64,000 nucleotides of DNA from an uncultured Bacteroidia bacterium (GTDB lineage Bacteria > Bacteroidota > Bacteroidia > Bacteroidales > Prolixibacteraceae): NCBI GenBank assembly GCA_903907075.1, contig CAIVMQ010000034.1, positions 37,678 through 101,677 of the forward strand. The letters run 5' to 3'. Shown here in pieces: positions 27,515 to 36,654 of the stretch (position 1 is its first letter; every line of letters starts with the position of its first letter). The position numbers and the translations under genes were made by a program. The notes below the pieces were generated by a model. The model had not been told where the DNA came from. It did not search any database and was given only the letters and a program-made list of their open reading frames with translations.

Positions 27515-30424
27515 TTAAAGATCGATAATAAGTCCAGTGAGATTGGTGTCGCGATCAATATTTAACTTTTTGCGCACCCGGTAGCGGCAAATCTCTACCC
27601 CTCGAATCGAGATATTCATTAGCGGGGCTATCTCCTTGGTTGAGATATTCATTCGTAGGTAGGCACATAGCCGAAGCTCTTTGGGAGTTAAGGTGGGGAA
27701 GCGCCCTTTCAATCGATTTAGGAAGTCTTCATGAACCTCATCAAAGGCAGTCTCAAAAACCTCCCACTGCTTATTATGATCGACATCCTTACTGATCTTG
27801 GTAATCATGGAGGAGATCTTTCCTTTTAAAGATTCATCAGACGAGGAGAGTTTGATCTTCTCCAGGTCCTCTTTAATCTTGGTAAGAAATTTATTCTTAT
27901 GGATTAGGTCCATTGTTTGATTCGCCAACTCCTTATCCCTATGGATCATCTCGTTCTTAAGTTTCTCATTTCTCAACTCAAAAATCTTTTTCTCAGAAAG
28001 GGCGGCTTGTTGGATATACTCATTCTCTTTTTGCCGATAATCACGCAGGTGTAGTAACCGCTCTTTACGTCTGGAGATCTCTATTCGACGAATAAAAAGG
28101 GTTATAATTAGTCCTGTAAAAGTGAGAATCAGCAACACGTAAAACAACAACGCCAAAACTGAACGATACCAGGGGGGATTAACGGTAAAGAGTAATTCAT
28201 CAGAACGACTCTCTACTCCCAGCGAATTCCTTGCCTTAACATTAAATCCATACTTTCCTTCGGGAAGAAGAGCAAATTCGACTGTTGAAGAGCTACTCCA
28301 AGCAGACCAATCGTTATTAAGCCCCGATAATTTGAAACTATACTCAACACTTCCCGGGTTATCGTATATCGGCGAAGCGTAAAAAAACTTAAATGCATTC
28401 TTGGGATAGTTAAAGTTATATCCATTTGCAGGAAGTCCTTTTGCCTTAGGTTGCAAGTTCCCAAAATAGAAGATACTATCCAGGTTCAGGGCTACAGCAC
28501 GAGTAATAAAGGCAGAAAACTCGGGGTTGTCGCTAAAGTGGGCTGTTGGCTGATAGTGGGCAAAACCATCCTCATTCCCAAAAAAGAGATGCTCATTTGA
28601 ATAGGGATATATCGATTGAAAGCCACTAATAAATTTCCCATTAAGTAACGTAAATGGGGCATTGATATGCTTGTAAGTACCATCTTCTTCCATTCGGAAA
28701 ACACCGGCTCTGTGAATTGCATTATACCATGCTACATACCAGATATTACCCCGATCATCCTCCCGGAGATAAGTAAAGTCATAAATCGGCTTCAACAATT
28801 GATTAAAATAGGAAGACTTTTCAAATCGTTCATTCTGAGCATTATATTGGTAAAGGCCGGCTGTTGCTGCGAAAACAAGTTGACCTTTAATTTTAAAAAC
28901 ATTCAGGTTAATGTTTGTGGGTAGGCCATCCTTATCGGTATAATACCGAAACGACTTAATGGCCTCGAGAGATGCCCCAAATGAAACTTTATAAATCCCT
29001 TTAAATCCATGACTCATCCATAAATTACCCTCATTATCCTCCTCAAAGATTCGAAAAGACTCGTCAAATCCCTTTATTCTATTAACAAATCGCCATGAGC
29101 CATGCTCTTTTTTAAAATAGATTAAACCATTGTAAGTCCCTCCTACCAGATAATCAGGAAAACGCTTCAGGATATGATATTTCCATCCGCCGGGAATCTT
29201 ACTGATCTGGCTTGCATGATCCCCGTCAATTATGAAGGTTCCATTGTTATGACCACAAATTAAAATCCCATCATGAACACCCAAATACCACACTTGTCCG
29301 GAAGTGTTGGGAATTAACTTCAGTTCACTATTCGGTCCTTTCCAATCCCGAACGAACAACCCTTGATTGGTTCCCAGGTATAATTTATCGTTATAAATTA
29401 TTGAGGTGTACCCCGCTCCGATACCTTCTGACTGCTTGAGAAAGGTGACAGGTGAATTTATATTGATATAATCGATCCCATTGTCGAGGCCTAGCCATAA
29501 ATCACCGGATTTATCGGCAAATGTTTTTAGAATGGTATTATTCTGAATCCCTTTTTCTCTATTAATATGCTGAACAACCTCACCCGTTGGATCGAGAATA
29601 AAGACACCATCTTGAATAGTACCCACCGCAAAGTATTGATCTTGAATTACTGAAGCACAGAAGATTTGATTTTTTTGCAGATTCTTATTAATTGGAATTT
29701 TCCATGCTGCCAATTGCTTTCCAGAATAACTAAATACCCCTTTTTTTAATGTAAAAATAAGCAATTGATCACCTATACCAGAAGGAAGTATAGAAGTAAT
29801 CTCCTCTCCTTCGATCGACTGACAACCAGAAAGTTGACTTAGGCTTCCCCCTTCTAATTCATATAAACCTTTTTCGATGTCATTAAAAAATAATTTCTCC
29901 CTAACTTTAAAGGAGTTCTGAAACCGGGAAGGGGCTTTAATAATTGAAAATACAGTGTCATTTGAGAGTATAAAAGCACTGGTATAGGATTGAAAAACTA
30001 CCTTATCATCCAACGAATTAATGTTCCAGATATCGTCAAAATTCTGATATTTAGCGGGAATATATTTTTTAAGTGACTTAAACTCTAATTTTCCATTGAC
30101 TAGTTGTTCCATTTTGCCTAATTCATTATAAGCTCCGACGAAAATGCTACCGCCGTCAGTGATAAATACAGAACGTGCTGTTGATGAATTTGGCATCCGA
30201 TGCAGATTCCAGGTAACCCCATCAAATACTAATAGCCCCTCGTTATTGGCAAAGTACATAAACCCTTTCTGATCTTGGGCGATTCCCCAATTCTGCGTTC
30301 CTGCCTTGTACTCTTTTTTGGTATAATTACGAATAAAAGGCACACCAATATTTTTAATCTGTGCAGAGGCCACAGAAAAAAACAGGCTTAAGATAAAAAT
30401 GACAAGTAGGGATCTTTTTGTCAT
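27515..30424 (-). CDS. Membrane-tethered sensor/transcription factor: periplasmic propeller, Y_Y_Y domain and LuxR-type HTH
   Basis: A 969-residue one-component regulator. A signal peptide (1-21) is followed by about 600 residues of propeller-like repeats (DQKGFMYFANNEGLLVFDG, DKSGDLWLGLDNGID, DNEGNLWMSHGFKGIY, EDDRGNIWYVAWYNAI). A Y_Y_Y-type beta-sandwich sits near 665-745 (VEYSFKLSGLNNDWSAW). One transmembrane helix lies at about 757-778, a charged coiled coil at about 786-860, and a LuxR-type HTH at 912-965 (LTPKELRLCAYLRMNISTKE). There is no histidine kinase or receiver domain, unlike hybrid two-component regulators. Located immediately upstream of susC on the same strand, it is probably the activator of the locus, sensing a glucan fragment in the periplasm. 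Confidence 0.9.
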   Translation of the reverse strand: MTKRSLLVIFILSLFFSVASAQIKNIGVPFIRNYTKKEYKAGTQNWGIAQDQKGFMYFANNEGLLVFDGVTWNLHRMPNSSTARSVFITDGGSIFVGAYNELGKMEQLVNGKLEFKSLKKYIPAKYQNFDDIWNINSLDDKVVFQSYTSAFILSNDTVFSIIKAPSRFQNSFKVREKLFFNDIEKGLYELEGGSLSQLSGCQSIEGEEITSILPSGIGDQLLIFTLKKGVFSYSGKQLAAWKIPINKNLQKNQIFCASVIQDQYFAVGTIQDGVFILDPTGEVVQHINREKGIQNNTILKTFADKSGDLWLGLDNGIDYININSPVTFLKQSEGIGAGYTSIIYNDKLYLGTNQGLFVRDWKGPNSELKLIPNTSGQVWYLGVHDGILICGHNNGTFIIDGDHASQISKIPGGWKYHILKRFPDYLVGGTYNGLIYFKKEHGSWRFVNRIKGFDESFRIFEEDNEGNLWMSHGFKGIYKVSFGASLEAIKSFRYYTDKDGLPTNINLNVFKIKGQLVFAATAGLYQYNAQNERFEKSSYFNQLLKPIYDFTYLREDDRGNIWYVAWYNAIHRAGVFRMEEDGTYKHINAPFTLLNGKFISGFQSIYPYSNEHLFFGNEDGFAHYQPTAHFSDNPEFSAFITRAVALNLDSIFYFGNLQPKAKGLPANGYNFNYPKNAFKFFYASPIYDNPGSVEYSFKLSGLNNDWSAWSSSSTVEFALLPEGKYGFNVKARNSLGVESRSDELLFTVNPPWYRSVLALLFYVLLILTFTGLIITLFIRRIEISRRKERLLHLRDYRQKENEYIQQAALSEKKIFELRNEKLKNEMIHRDKELANQTMDLIHKNKFLTKIKEDLEKIKLSSSDESLKGKISSMITKISKDVDHNKQWEVFETAFDEVHEDFLNRLKGRFPTLTPKELRLCAYLRMNISTKEIAPLMNISIRGVEICRYRVRKKLNIDRDTNLTGLIIDL

Positions 30425-30464
30425 ATCAAAGTTTAAGGATCGTTGTAAAATTCGTTTGGGTTAA

Positions 30465-30472
30465 CAAATATA
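30465..30472 (-). promoter_or_regulatory. -7 box of the sensor/regulator gene
   Basis: On the minus strand 30472-30465 reads TATATTTG, an exact TAnnTTTG match, 41 bases before the ATG at 30424 and just downstream of the pepD terminator. Confidence 0.5.
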
Positions 30473-30519
30473 CAAATTAAAGTTTGAAAAGATAACGACA
30501 GGAGCTATGTCACTTTGCA

Positions 30520-30560
30520 CAAAAAAAGGCCTCTCAAGGGGATTAATCCATGAGAGGCCT
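30520..30560 (-). terminator. Terminator of the MFS-pepD operon
   Basis: AGGCCTCTCA (30527-30536) pairs perfectly with TGAGAGGCCT (30551-30560); a run of seven T follows on the minus strand. It lies 28 bases after the pepD stop. Confidence 0.85.
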
Positions 30561-30587
30561 CTGCTTTAGGTACTATTAAAATACCAC

Positions 30588-32048
30588 TTATTTTTTGGGG
30601 GTATTTTTCAAGATCTCAACTAAAAACTCCCAGAATTTAGATACCGATGGGATATTAACCCGCTCATCGGGGGAATGGGGAGAGCGCATTGTTGGTCCAA
30701 AGGAGATCATATCCCAATTTGGATAAACCCCACCCAGAATTCCACACTCCAGTCCGGCATGAATCCCCAAAACTGCAGGTGTTCGTCCGAATTTATTGAG
30801 ATAAATATCTTTCATTTTTGCTAGAATCTCAGAATTCATATTCGGTTTCCATCCCGGATAACCGCCATCAAAAACGACCATGGCCCCTCCAAGGGCAAAA
30901 ACACTATCGACCATCTCAACCAAATCATCTTTTGCTGTATCGACAGAGCTCCGCAGCAGGCACTTCACAAAAATTACCCCTTTTGCTGATTTTATAGTTG
31001 AGAGATTTGTTGATGTTTCTACCATTCCAGCCATCCCATCGCTCATGCGGATTACACCATTAGGGCAGGCGTAAACAGCGTCAATAAGATCATCCTGAAC
31101 CCGTTCCTCAATGATTGAGTTAGGTAAATCTGCTTCAGCAATAGAAAAATTAAGTGTTTTTTCCACAGCTCCAAGCTCAAATAGAAAGATCGATTCATAG
31201 TTGGCTACTGCACTCTTTAATAATTCGATATTCTCTGTCGGAACAACCACTATTGCATACGCCTCACGAGGTATTGCGTTTCGCATTCCACCGCCATTGA
31301 TCTCAGCAAGACGAACATCGAGTTCACGGGTTACATATTTCAAGAAACGGATCATTAATTTATTGGCATTTCCTCTGCCCAGGTTAATATCGAGGCCCGA
31401 ATGCCCTCCCTTTAAGCCTGATATAATCAGTTTAAATGCTGAAACACCCTCCGGAATGATCACTTCATCGTATTCAAATTCGATATCTGCATTGATACCC
31501 CCTGCACAACCCACATAGAGCTCACCCTCCTCTTCAGAGTCCATATTCAACAAAATATCTCCCTTTAGCCAATTGGGTTTTAATCCGAAAGCCCCTGTCA
31601 TACCGGTCTCTTCGTCGCATGTAAAAAGCGCCTCAATAGGGCCATGTACAAGATCTTTCGCTGCAAGCACAGCCATTGCACAGGCTACACCCAGGCCGTT
31701 ATCAGCGCCCAGTGTTGTTCCGCGGGCGCGAACCCATTCACCGTCAATCCAGGCGTCAATCGGGTCATTCTCAAAATCATGTTCAGTTCCACTATTCTTC
31801 TGAGGCACCATATCGAGATGTCCTTGAAAAACAATCCCTTTACGGTTTTCCATTCCGGGAGTTGCCGGTTTACGAATCAGGATATTTCCTGTTGCATCCT
31901 TTTCTGTCACCAGTCCCAGGCTCTTGCCAAAATCCATCATAAAGGCCTGAATTTTCTCCTCTTTCTTAGAGGGACGGGGGACCTGTGTCAGCTTATAAAA
32001 GTTTTCCCATACCGCTTTGGGTTCAAGATTCAAAATTTCGTTACTCAT
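30588..32048 (-). CDS. pepD: Aminoacyl-histidine dipeptidase (PepD, M20 family)
   Basis: Zinc dipeptidase that hydrolyses Xaa-His and other dipeptides in the cytoplasm. The 486-residue product has the PepD-type M20 motifs: FQGHLDMVP (about 73-81), GTTLGADNGLGVA (about 110-122), CDEETGMTGAFGL (about 143-155), a NMDSEEEGELYVGCAGG block and GLKGGHSGLDI at the start of the lid domain, with IHAGLECG near the C-terminus. No signal peptide. It starts 33 bases after the stop of an MFS gene on the same strand, so the pair may take up and process peptides. Confidence 0.95.
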   Translation of the reverse strand: MSNEILNLEPKAVWENFYKLTQVPRPSKKEEKIQAFMMDFGKSLGLVTEKDATGNILIRKPATPGMENRKGIVFQGHLDMVPQKNSGTEHDFENDPIDAWIDGEWVRARGTTLGADNGLGVACAMAVLAAKDLVHGPIEALFTCDEETGMTGAFGLKPNWLKGDILLNMDSEEEGELYVGCAGGINADIEFEYDEVIIPEGVSAFKLIISGLKGGHSGLDINLGRGNANKLMIRFLKYVTRELDVRLAEINGGGMRNAIPREAYAIVVVPTENIELLKSAVANYESIFLFELGAVEKTLNFSIAEADLPNSIIEERVQDDLIDAVYACPNGVIRMSDGMAGMVETSTNLSTIKSAKGVIFVKCLLRSSVDTAKDDLVEMVDSVFALGGAMVVFDGGYPGWKPNMNSEILAKMKDIYLNKFGRTPAVLGIHAGLECGILGGVYPNWDMISFGPTMRSPHSPDERVNIPSVSKFWEFLVEILKNTPKK

Positions 32049-32081
32049 CTCTTTATGATTTAAATGTTTATACCGTGTTTT

Positions 32082-33485
32082 TTAGTTTTCTATGTTTGGC
32101 TTCTCTAACCCATATCCCATTCGCCTGTCCTCACCTTTTAATAAATAGGAGAATACGATCGCCAGCATTCCAAAACAGCTGAATATTAACATGGGAATCG
32201 TATAATCATAGAGGGTAATAATCTGGTTTTGACCATCCACTAGTTTGGTTACGGTTCCGGTAATGCAATATTTATCGAGTACAACACCAATAAGCAGAGG
32301 GACACCCATGAGCCCCCAGTTCTGAACCCAGAATGTCATTGCATAAGCGGTACCAAGTTTACTATGGGGAATAATTTTTGCTATTGAGGGCCACATAGCA
32401 GAAGGAACCATAGAAAAAGCGATACCTAAAACCATTACCAATCCGATGGCAATGGGGAAGCTGTTTAGAGATGGGATTGAGAACAGCAGGTGAACGCAAA
32501 CCAGCAAAATGGAACCTATGATCATGATAGAGGCTCCTCTCCCTTTTTTATCGAACATACTACCAAATACGGGGGTAAGAATAAGGGCACTAAAAGGCAA
32601 TAAGGCAGGAATATAACCTGCAAAGGAGTCGGAAATACCAAACTTCTGAACGATCATATTGGTGGCGTATTTAATAAACGGGAAAACGGCCGAATAAAAC
32701 AAAACACATAAAATCGTGATATACCAAAATGCGCGGTTCTTACCTATTTCGATAATATCGGCAAATTTAAACTCTTCGTCAGAAGCCACACCGGCATCGG
32801 CATCTTCCTGATCTAATTGACGATCCATAAAAGTAAACAACACAAATACGAGCATTCCAATACCCAATAGGAACAGGGAGACGATCACGGGCATGCTAAT
32901 ATCACCTGTCATGCGAATTAATGGAATGGGGGTAAACATGGCTAATGCGGTTCCGATACGTCCCGTAGAGGTGTTAAGTCCGATAGCCAGCGCCATCTCT
33001 TTACCGCGAAACCAGCGAACCACCGCTTTATTGGCTGCGATACCAAACATCTCGCATCCCACGCCGAAGATTGCAAATCCAAAACCAGCAACCACCGCAG
33101 ATTTTGTCGTGGGTCCAATCATTTGCCAGGAGCCTATTGTCAACTCGAACATCCCATGAAAATGGCCCGAGATAGCGAGGTATTTTATAAAACCGCCAAT
33201 AAGCATAATGGCAATTGCCAGAATACCTGTAAATCGAACGCCCATTTTATCGAGTATCAATCCGCTAAAAACCAGCATCAGCAAGAAGACGTTAAACCAG
33301 CCATAACCACTGGTAAACAAACCATAGTCAGAAGCTGTCCATGATAAATTAGCCTGTAATCGCTCTTGTAACGGTGCCATTGCATCGGTGAGATAATACA
33401 TACACATCATGGTAAATGAGACCAATCCGAGCATCAGCCAACGTGCGGACTTCGAATCGCGAAGGGATTTTTTTAGTTCTTGCAT
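32082..33485 (-). CDS. Major facilitator superfamily transporter
   Basis: A 467-residue protein with 12 predicted transmembrane helices and an N-terminal cytoplasmic stretch (MQELKKSLRDSKSARW). LMLGLVSFTMMCMYYLTDAMAPL is the first helix region (residues 17-39), followed by a GLILDKMGVRFTG loop typical of the MFS signature between helices 2 and 3. A second, related loop, GSMFDKKGRGASIMI, lies in the C-terminal half. The central loop is acidic (DQEDADAGVASDEE). Substrate is not evident; being upstream of pepD by 33 bases suggests a peptide or amino-acid-related cargo. Confidence 0.85.
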   Translation of the reverse strand: MQELKKSLRDSKSARWLMLGLVSFTMMCMYYLTDAMAPLQERLQANLSWTASDYGLFTSGYGWFNVFLLMLVFSGLILDKMGVRFTGILAIAIMLIGGFIKYLAISGHFHGMFELTIGSWQMIGPTTKSAVVAGFGFAIFGVGCEMFGIAANKAVVRWFRGKEMALAIGLNTSTGRIGTALAMFTPIPLIRMTGDISMPVIVSLFLLGIGMLVFVLFTFMDRQLDQEDADAGVASDEEFKFADIIEIGKNRAFWYITILCVLFYSAVFPFIKYATNMIVQKFGISDSFAGYIPALLPFSALILTPVFGSMFDKKGRGASIMIIGSILLVCVHLLFSIPSLNSFPIAIGLVMVLGIAFSMVPSAMWPSIAKIIPHSKLGTAYAMTFWVQNWGLMGVPLLIGVVLDKYCITGTVTKLVDGQNQIITLYDYTIPMLIFSCFGMLAIVFSYLLKGEDRRMGYGLEKPNIEN

Positions 33486-33764
33486 TTTTTATAGGTTAGT
33501 ATTGATAATACGATGTTTGATGTAGTCAAAATCCAGGTATCGTTTTACCGATTTAATATATGGAAGAGCTACTTATTTAATTCTAAATATGATCATTTTA
33601 GTTTGTCGTTTCCATATCAAACTAGCGAAAAACTGTTGCGAACACCCAAGTAACTTGACAAAAAAAAAACTTGAAAAATCAACCATTAAGGGAGATCGAT
33701 CTTAATCGACTGCAACTTAACTGGGTTTATTTTTTGATGTGTGATACTATTTTATACCCACTTT

Positions 33765-34874
33765 TTAATTACCCACTCGGCGAATTGCACCAGTAACGGG
33801 ATACAATTCGATAACATATTCACCGGTTATTAAGCCATCGGGGAAGGGAGCCACCACACCAAACTGTGCCATCGCGAGATGTGCCTGAGCCAGCACATCG
33901 CTTCCGCTTAACAAACGAGCCACAACCGATCCGGGAGTTCTATAGACCAAGCCATTGGTTGAAGTCTCACCAGGTGAAGCAGCTATCTTTTGTTCGCTGT
34001 TTCGTGACAGATCAAGGTTAGGATCTATCTCAAGCATAATTGGTTTACCCGAGACATTGCTTTCTGACAATACCCCTGAAGAGGGAGAAAAGCGAAAAGC
34101 TACCAGAGGTTTATTCGATTTCGCATCAGGGATCACCTCGAACACATAGTTATGAGTTGCCTTAAATGATTTACCGATAAAGAGGCTCTCATAATCTCCG
34201 ATGATCTTTGTTAACTCGTCAACCATAACCTGATAAGCCTTGCCGTCAGGAGGAAGCTTATCGTATTTTGATGCAAGAATGAGGGCCTTACGTTTACGCA
34301 ATTTCAGGATATCTAAGGCAGCCTCAGCGGCTTTCTCTTCGAAGCTCTTCACCTTATCTCCGGCATGCTTGGTTGAGTCTTTCTCTTCCAGGAAGGAGTG
34401 CATCGAAAGTTCGCTCCAGATCTCTTTCGGAAGATCTACAGATGGGGTAAATACCGTTGAATATGTTTTTGCATTATCTGCCTTAACGGAACAATTAATT
34501 CCTAACAACACCCCATCGTCTGAAAGACTTAACATCGAAGCAATTGAACCATTTGCTTTATGCACCTCTGACGGATCAGGTGCTCCGAAAGTTTCAAATT
34601 TCAGATCTGTAATTTTCCAGGATTCTCCATCCGTTGTGGAGACATTTTTTATCCCCAGATACTTTTGTGCATATTCGTAATAAGGACCATGAAAAAATTT
34701 CTCCTGTGTAGCCTCGGTAAATATCCGAATCCCTGTTCTTGGCAGCGAATAGATTAGACCTCCGGGGAAGGCACCCAATTCTCCGGCCCCTTTTTTCTTA
34801 TCATCTTTTGCTGATACACCAAAGCTTAATGCAATAAGGATAGCTGACAATCCTAGTATCGTTATTTGTTTCAT
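33765..34874 (-). CDS. DUF4831 family exported protein
   Basis: A 369-residue protein of a family seen in Bacteroidota and with no assigned function. A signal peptide (1-21, ILGLSAILIALSFGVSA) is followed by GGLIYSLPRTGIRIFTEATQEKFFHGPYYEYAQKYLGI (only the first part quoted as the family hallmark), a charged helical segment (KSFEEKAAEAALDILKLRKRK) and a C-terminal beta-rich part. The ATG at 34874 is preferred over an in-frame TTG at 34922, because the signal peptide starts there. The gene follows nnr by 44 bases and probably shares its transcript. Envelope localisation is expected. Confidence 0.8.
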   Translation of the reverse strand: MKQITILGLSAILIALSFGVSAKDDKKKGAGELGAFPGGLIYSLPRTGIRIFTEATQEKFFHGPYYEYAQKYLGIKNVSTTDGESWKITDLKFETFGAPDPSEVHKANGSIASMLSLSDDGVLLGINCSVKADNAKTYSTVFTPSVDLPKEIWSELSMHSFLEEKDSTKHAGDKVKSFEEKAAEAALDILKLRKRKALILASKYDKLPPDGKAYQVMVDELTKIIGDYESLFIGKSFKATHNYVFEVIPDAKSNKPLVAFRFSPSSGVLSESNVSGKPIMLEIDPNLDLSRNSEQKIAASPGETSTNGLVYRTPGSVVARLLSGSDVLAQAHLAMAQFGVVAPFPDGLITGEYVIELYPVTGAIRRVGN

Positions 34875-34918
34875 TAGTCCAAATATTTTAAGTTGTTTTT
34901 TGAGTAATCTTTGACAAA

Positions 34919-36469
34919 TCAAAAGTGGTGCTTTTTTTTGGGTTTCCCAAAATCCGGATCATTTTTCAATGAATAAAATGCTTTTCCCAGATGATCGGCT
35001 AGCTCACCGGCCAGTAACGCCTCCTCTGACGAGCCTTTAATGATCAAATCACCGGAGAGCCCATGCAGATAAACACCTAAACGTGCAGCATCTTGCGCAC
35101 AATAACCTTGAGCAAGTAAACCAAGGAGTATTCCGGTAAGCACATCGCCACTTCCGGCAGTTGCCATTCCCGGATTTCCCGTGCTGTTAAACCAACACGT
35201 TAAATCAGGAAACAAAATAGCCGAATTTGCCCCTTTTAAAATGAGTATGACCTGATGATGATGGGCAAATTTCCGCGCAAGAGCTAACCGATCATAATCA
35301 GTTTTCGTATCCCCAGCAAGTCGTTTAAACTCTGTCGGATGAGGAGTAAGAATAGTCCCGGAAGGGAGAAGTTGTAGCATCTCAGGATTTTCGGATAGGA
35401 TATTTAACCCATCGGCATCAATAACCAATGGGACATGGCAATTTAACAGCAGTATTCTAACAGCTTCAACAGTCTGCGGCGCTTTGCCAATCCCCGGACC
35501 AATACCAACCGCCTTATAGAGTGATGGAAATTGTATGAGTGATGCTATCTTTTCAGGTTCATCCGTCGACACTATTGCTTCGGGAACAGCGGTTTGCATG
35601 ATCTGTATCCCTACTGAGGGGATATTTACCGTTAACAATCCCACACCTGATCGTAAGCATCCTTTTGCTGCAAGCACGGCCGCACCCATCTTTCCATAGC
35701 TACCGGCGACTAACAACGCGTGTCCATAAGTTCCTTTGTGCGAAAACCGCTCTCGGGGTTTCAGTAGTGAGGCCATTGAATGAGAGTCAGAGAAGTACCA
35801 TGGCGTCTCTATTTGTGCTAATCCATCGGGGTGAATACCAATTGAAAGCACCACCCATGAACCTATAAAAACGCTATTCTCCTTGAAAAAGAAACTCAGC
35901 TTCGGAAATTCAAATGTAAGCGTATAGGTGGCCTTAATAATTTGTTCCGGATCAATATCCCGATTCTCCTCCCCCATTAGGCCCGAAGGAATATCGATAG
36001 CGATAATTGGAATCAATGAGTTATTAAGATGTCTTACCAGCTGAGCTGGAAATCCGGCTAGTGCCCGATTTAATCCCGATCCAAATAATCCATCGATTAG
36101 CAAATCGAAATCAGTAAGATCAGGCATTATAGTCTCCTTAGACCATTCAAGGGTAGTTATCGAAACAAGGTTTGGAAGTCGATCAAGATTATTCAAAAAA
36201 CATTCAGAACGATGAATTGCCTTTTCCGGAATAAAAACAGTGGTCTGGAAACTTCGCTGACTTAAAAGGCGGGCAAGAGCCAACGCATCGCCGCCATTAT
36301 TCCCCGGACCGGCAAAGAGCGCAATCCGCTGACCATTATTAAAATGCGAATCAATCCAATTTGCCAATCCGCTAGCAGCACGCTCCATGAGATCTAAGGA
36401 TGTGATAGGCTCGTTAAGGACAGTATAATTATCAAGATCAGCAACTTGTGCTACAGTAAAAATTTTCAT
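34919..36469 (-). CDS. nnr: Bifunctional NAD(P)H-hydrate repair enzyme (epimerase plus ADP-dependent dehydratase)
   Basis: Repairs hydrated NADH/NADPH. Residues 1-215 are the YjeF_N epimerase domain with the FAGPGNNGGDALALARLL motif (about 52-69) and GLFGSGLNR. Residues about 230-505 are the CARKD dehydratase domain, with GHALLVAGSYGKMGAAVLA, an LTPHPTEFKRL loop, VILILKGANSAI and the catalytic GNPGMATAGSGDVLTGILL run. 516 residues is standard for the fused enzyme. The gene diverges from the POT transporter; the DUF4831 gene follows on the same strand. Confidence 0.96.
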   Translation of the reverse strand: MKIFTVAQVADLDNYTVLNEPITSLDLMERAASGLANWIDSHFNNGQRIALFAGPGNNGGDALALARLLSQRSFQTTVFIPEKAIHRSECFLNNLDRLPNLVSITTLEWSKETIMPDLTDFDLLIDGLFGSGLNRALAGFPAQLVRHLNNSLIPIIAIDIPSGLMGEENRDIDPEQIIKATYTLTFEFPKLSFFFKENSVFIGSWVVLSIGIHPDGLAQIETPWYFSDSHSMASLLKPRERFSHKGTYGHALLVAGSYGKMGAAVLAAKGCLRSGVGLLTVNIPSVGIQIMQTAVPEAIVSTDEPEKIASLIQFPSLYKAVGIGPGIGKAPQTVEAVRILLLNCHVPLVIDADGLNILSENPEMLQLLPSGTILTPHPTEFKRLAGDTKTDYDRLALARKFAHHHQVILILKGANSAILFPDLTCWFNSTGNPGMATAGSGDVLTGILLGLLAQGYCAQDAARLGVYLHGLSGDLIIKGSSEEALLAGELADHLGKAFYSLKNDPDFGKPKKKHHF

Positions 36470-36606
36470 ATCACCTGGTTAATGATCCTTCAAAGCTCCA
36501 AAAAAATAGAAATACAACAATCAATTATTTCCAATTCGGCACTTTAAAGAATTGACATCTAAAATTAACCCTTTTTTATGATAATCATGACAAAAGAAAA
36601 CTTCAT

Positions 36607-36614
36607 TATATTTG
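36607..36614 (+). promoter_or_regulatory. -7 box of the POT transporter gene
   Basis: TATATTTG is an exact TAnnTTTG match, 41 bases before the ATG at 36655. No clear -33 element at the usual distance. Confidence 0.5.
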
Positions 36615-36654
36615 TCGCAATAAGAGAATTCTAACCACTTAAAACGATAAACTT

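Noticed and set aside
31644..32063. A 139-codon plus-strand frame over pepD
   Set aside because: Antisense shadow of the conserved M20 motifs; no promoter, no family.
34240..34680. A 146-codon plus-strand frame over the DUF4831 gene
   Set aside because: Antisense to a gene with a clear signal peptide and family pattern; no independent support.
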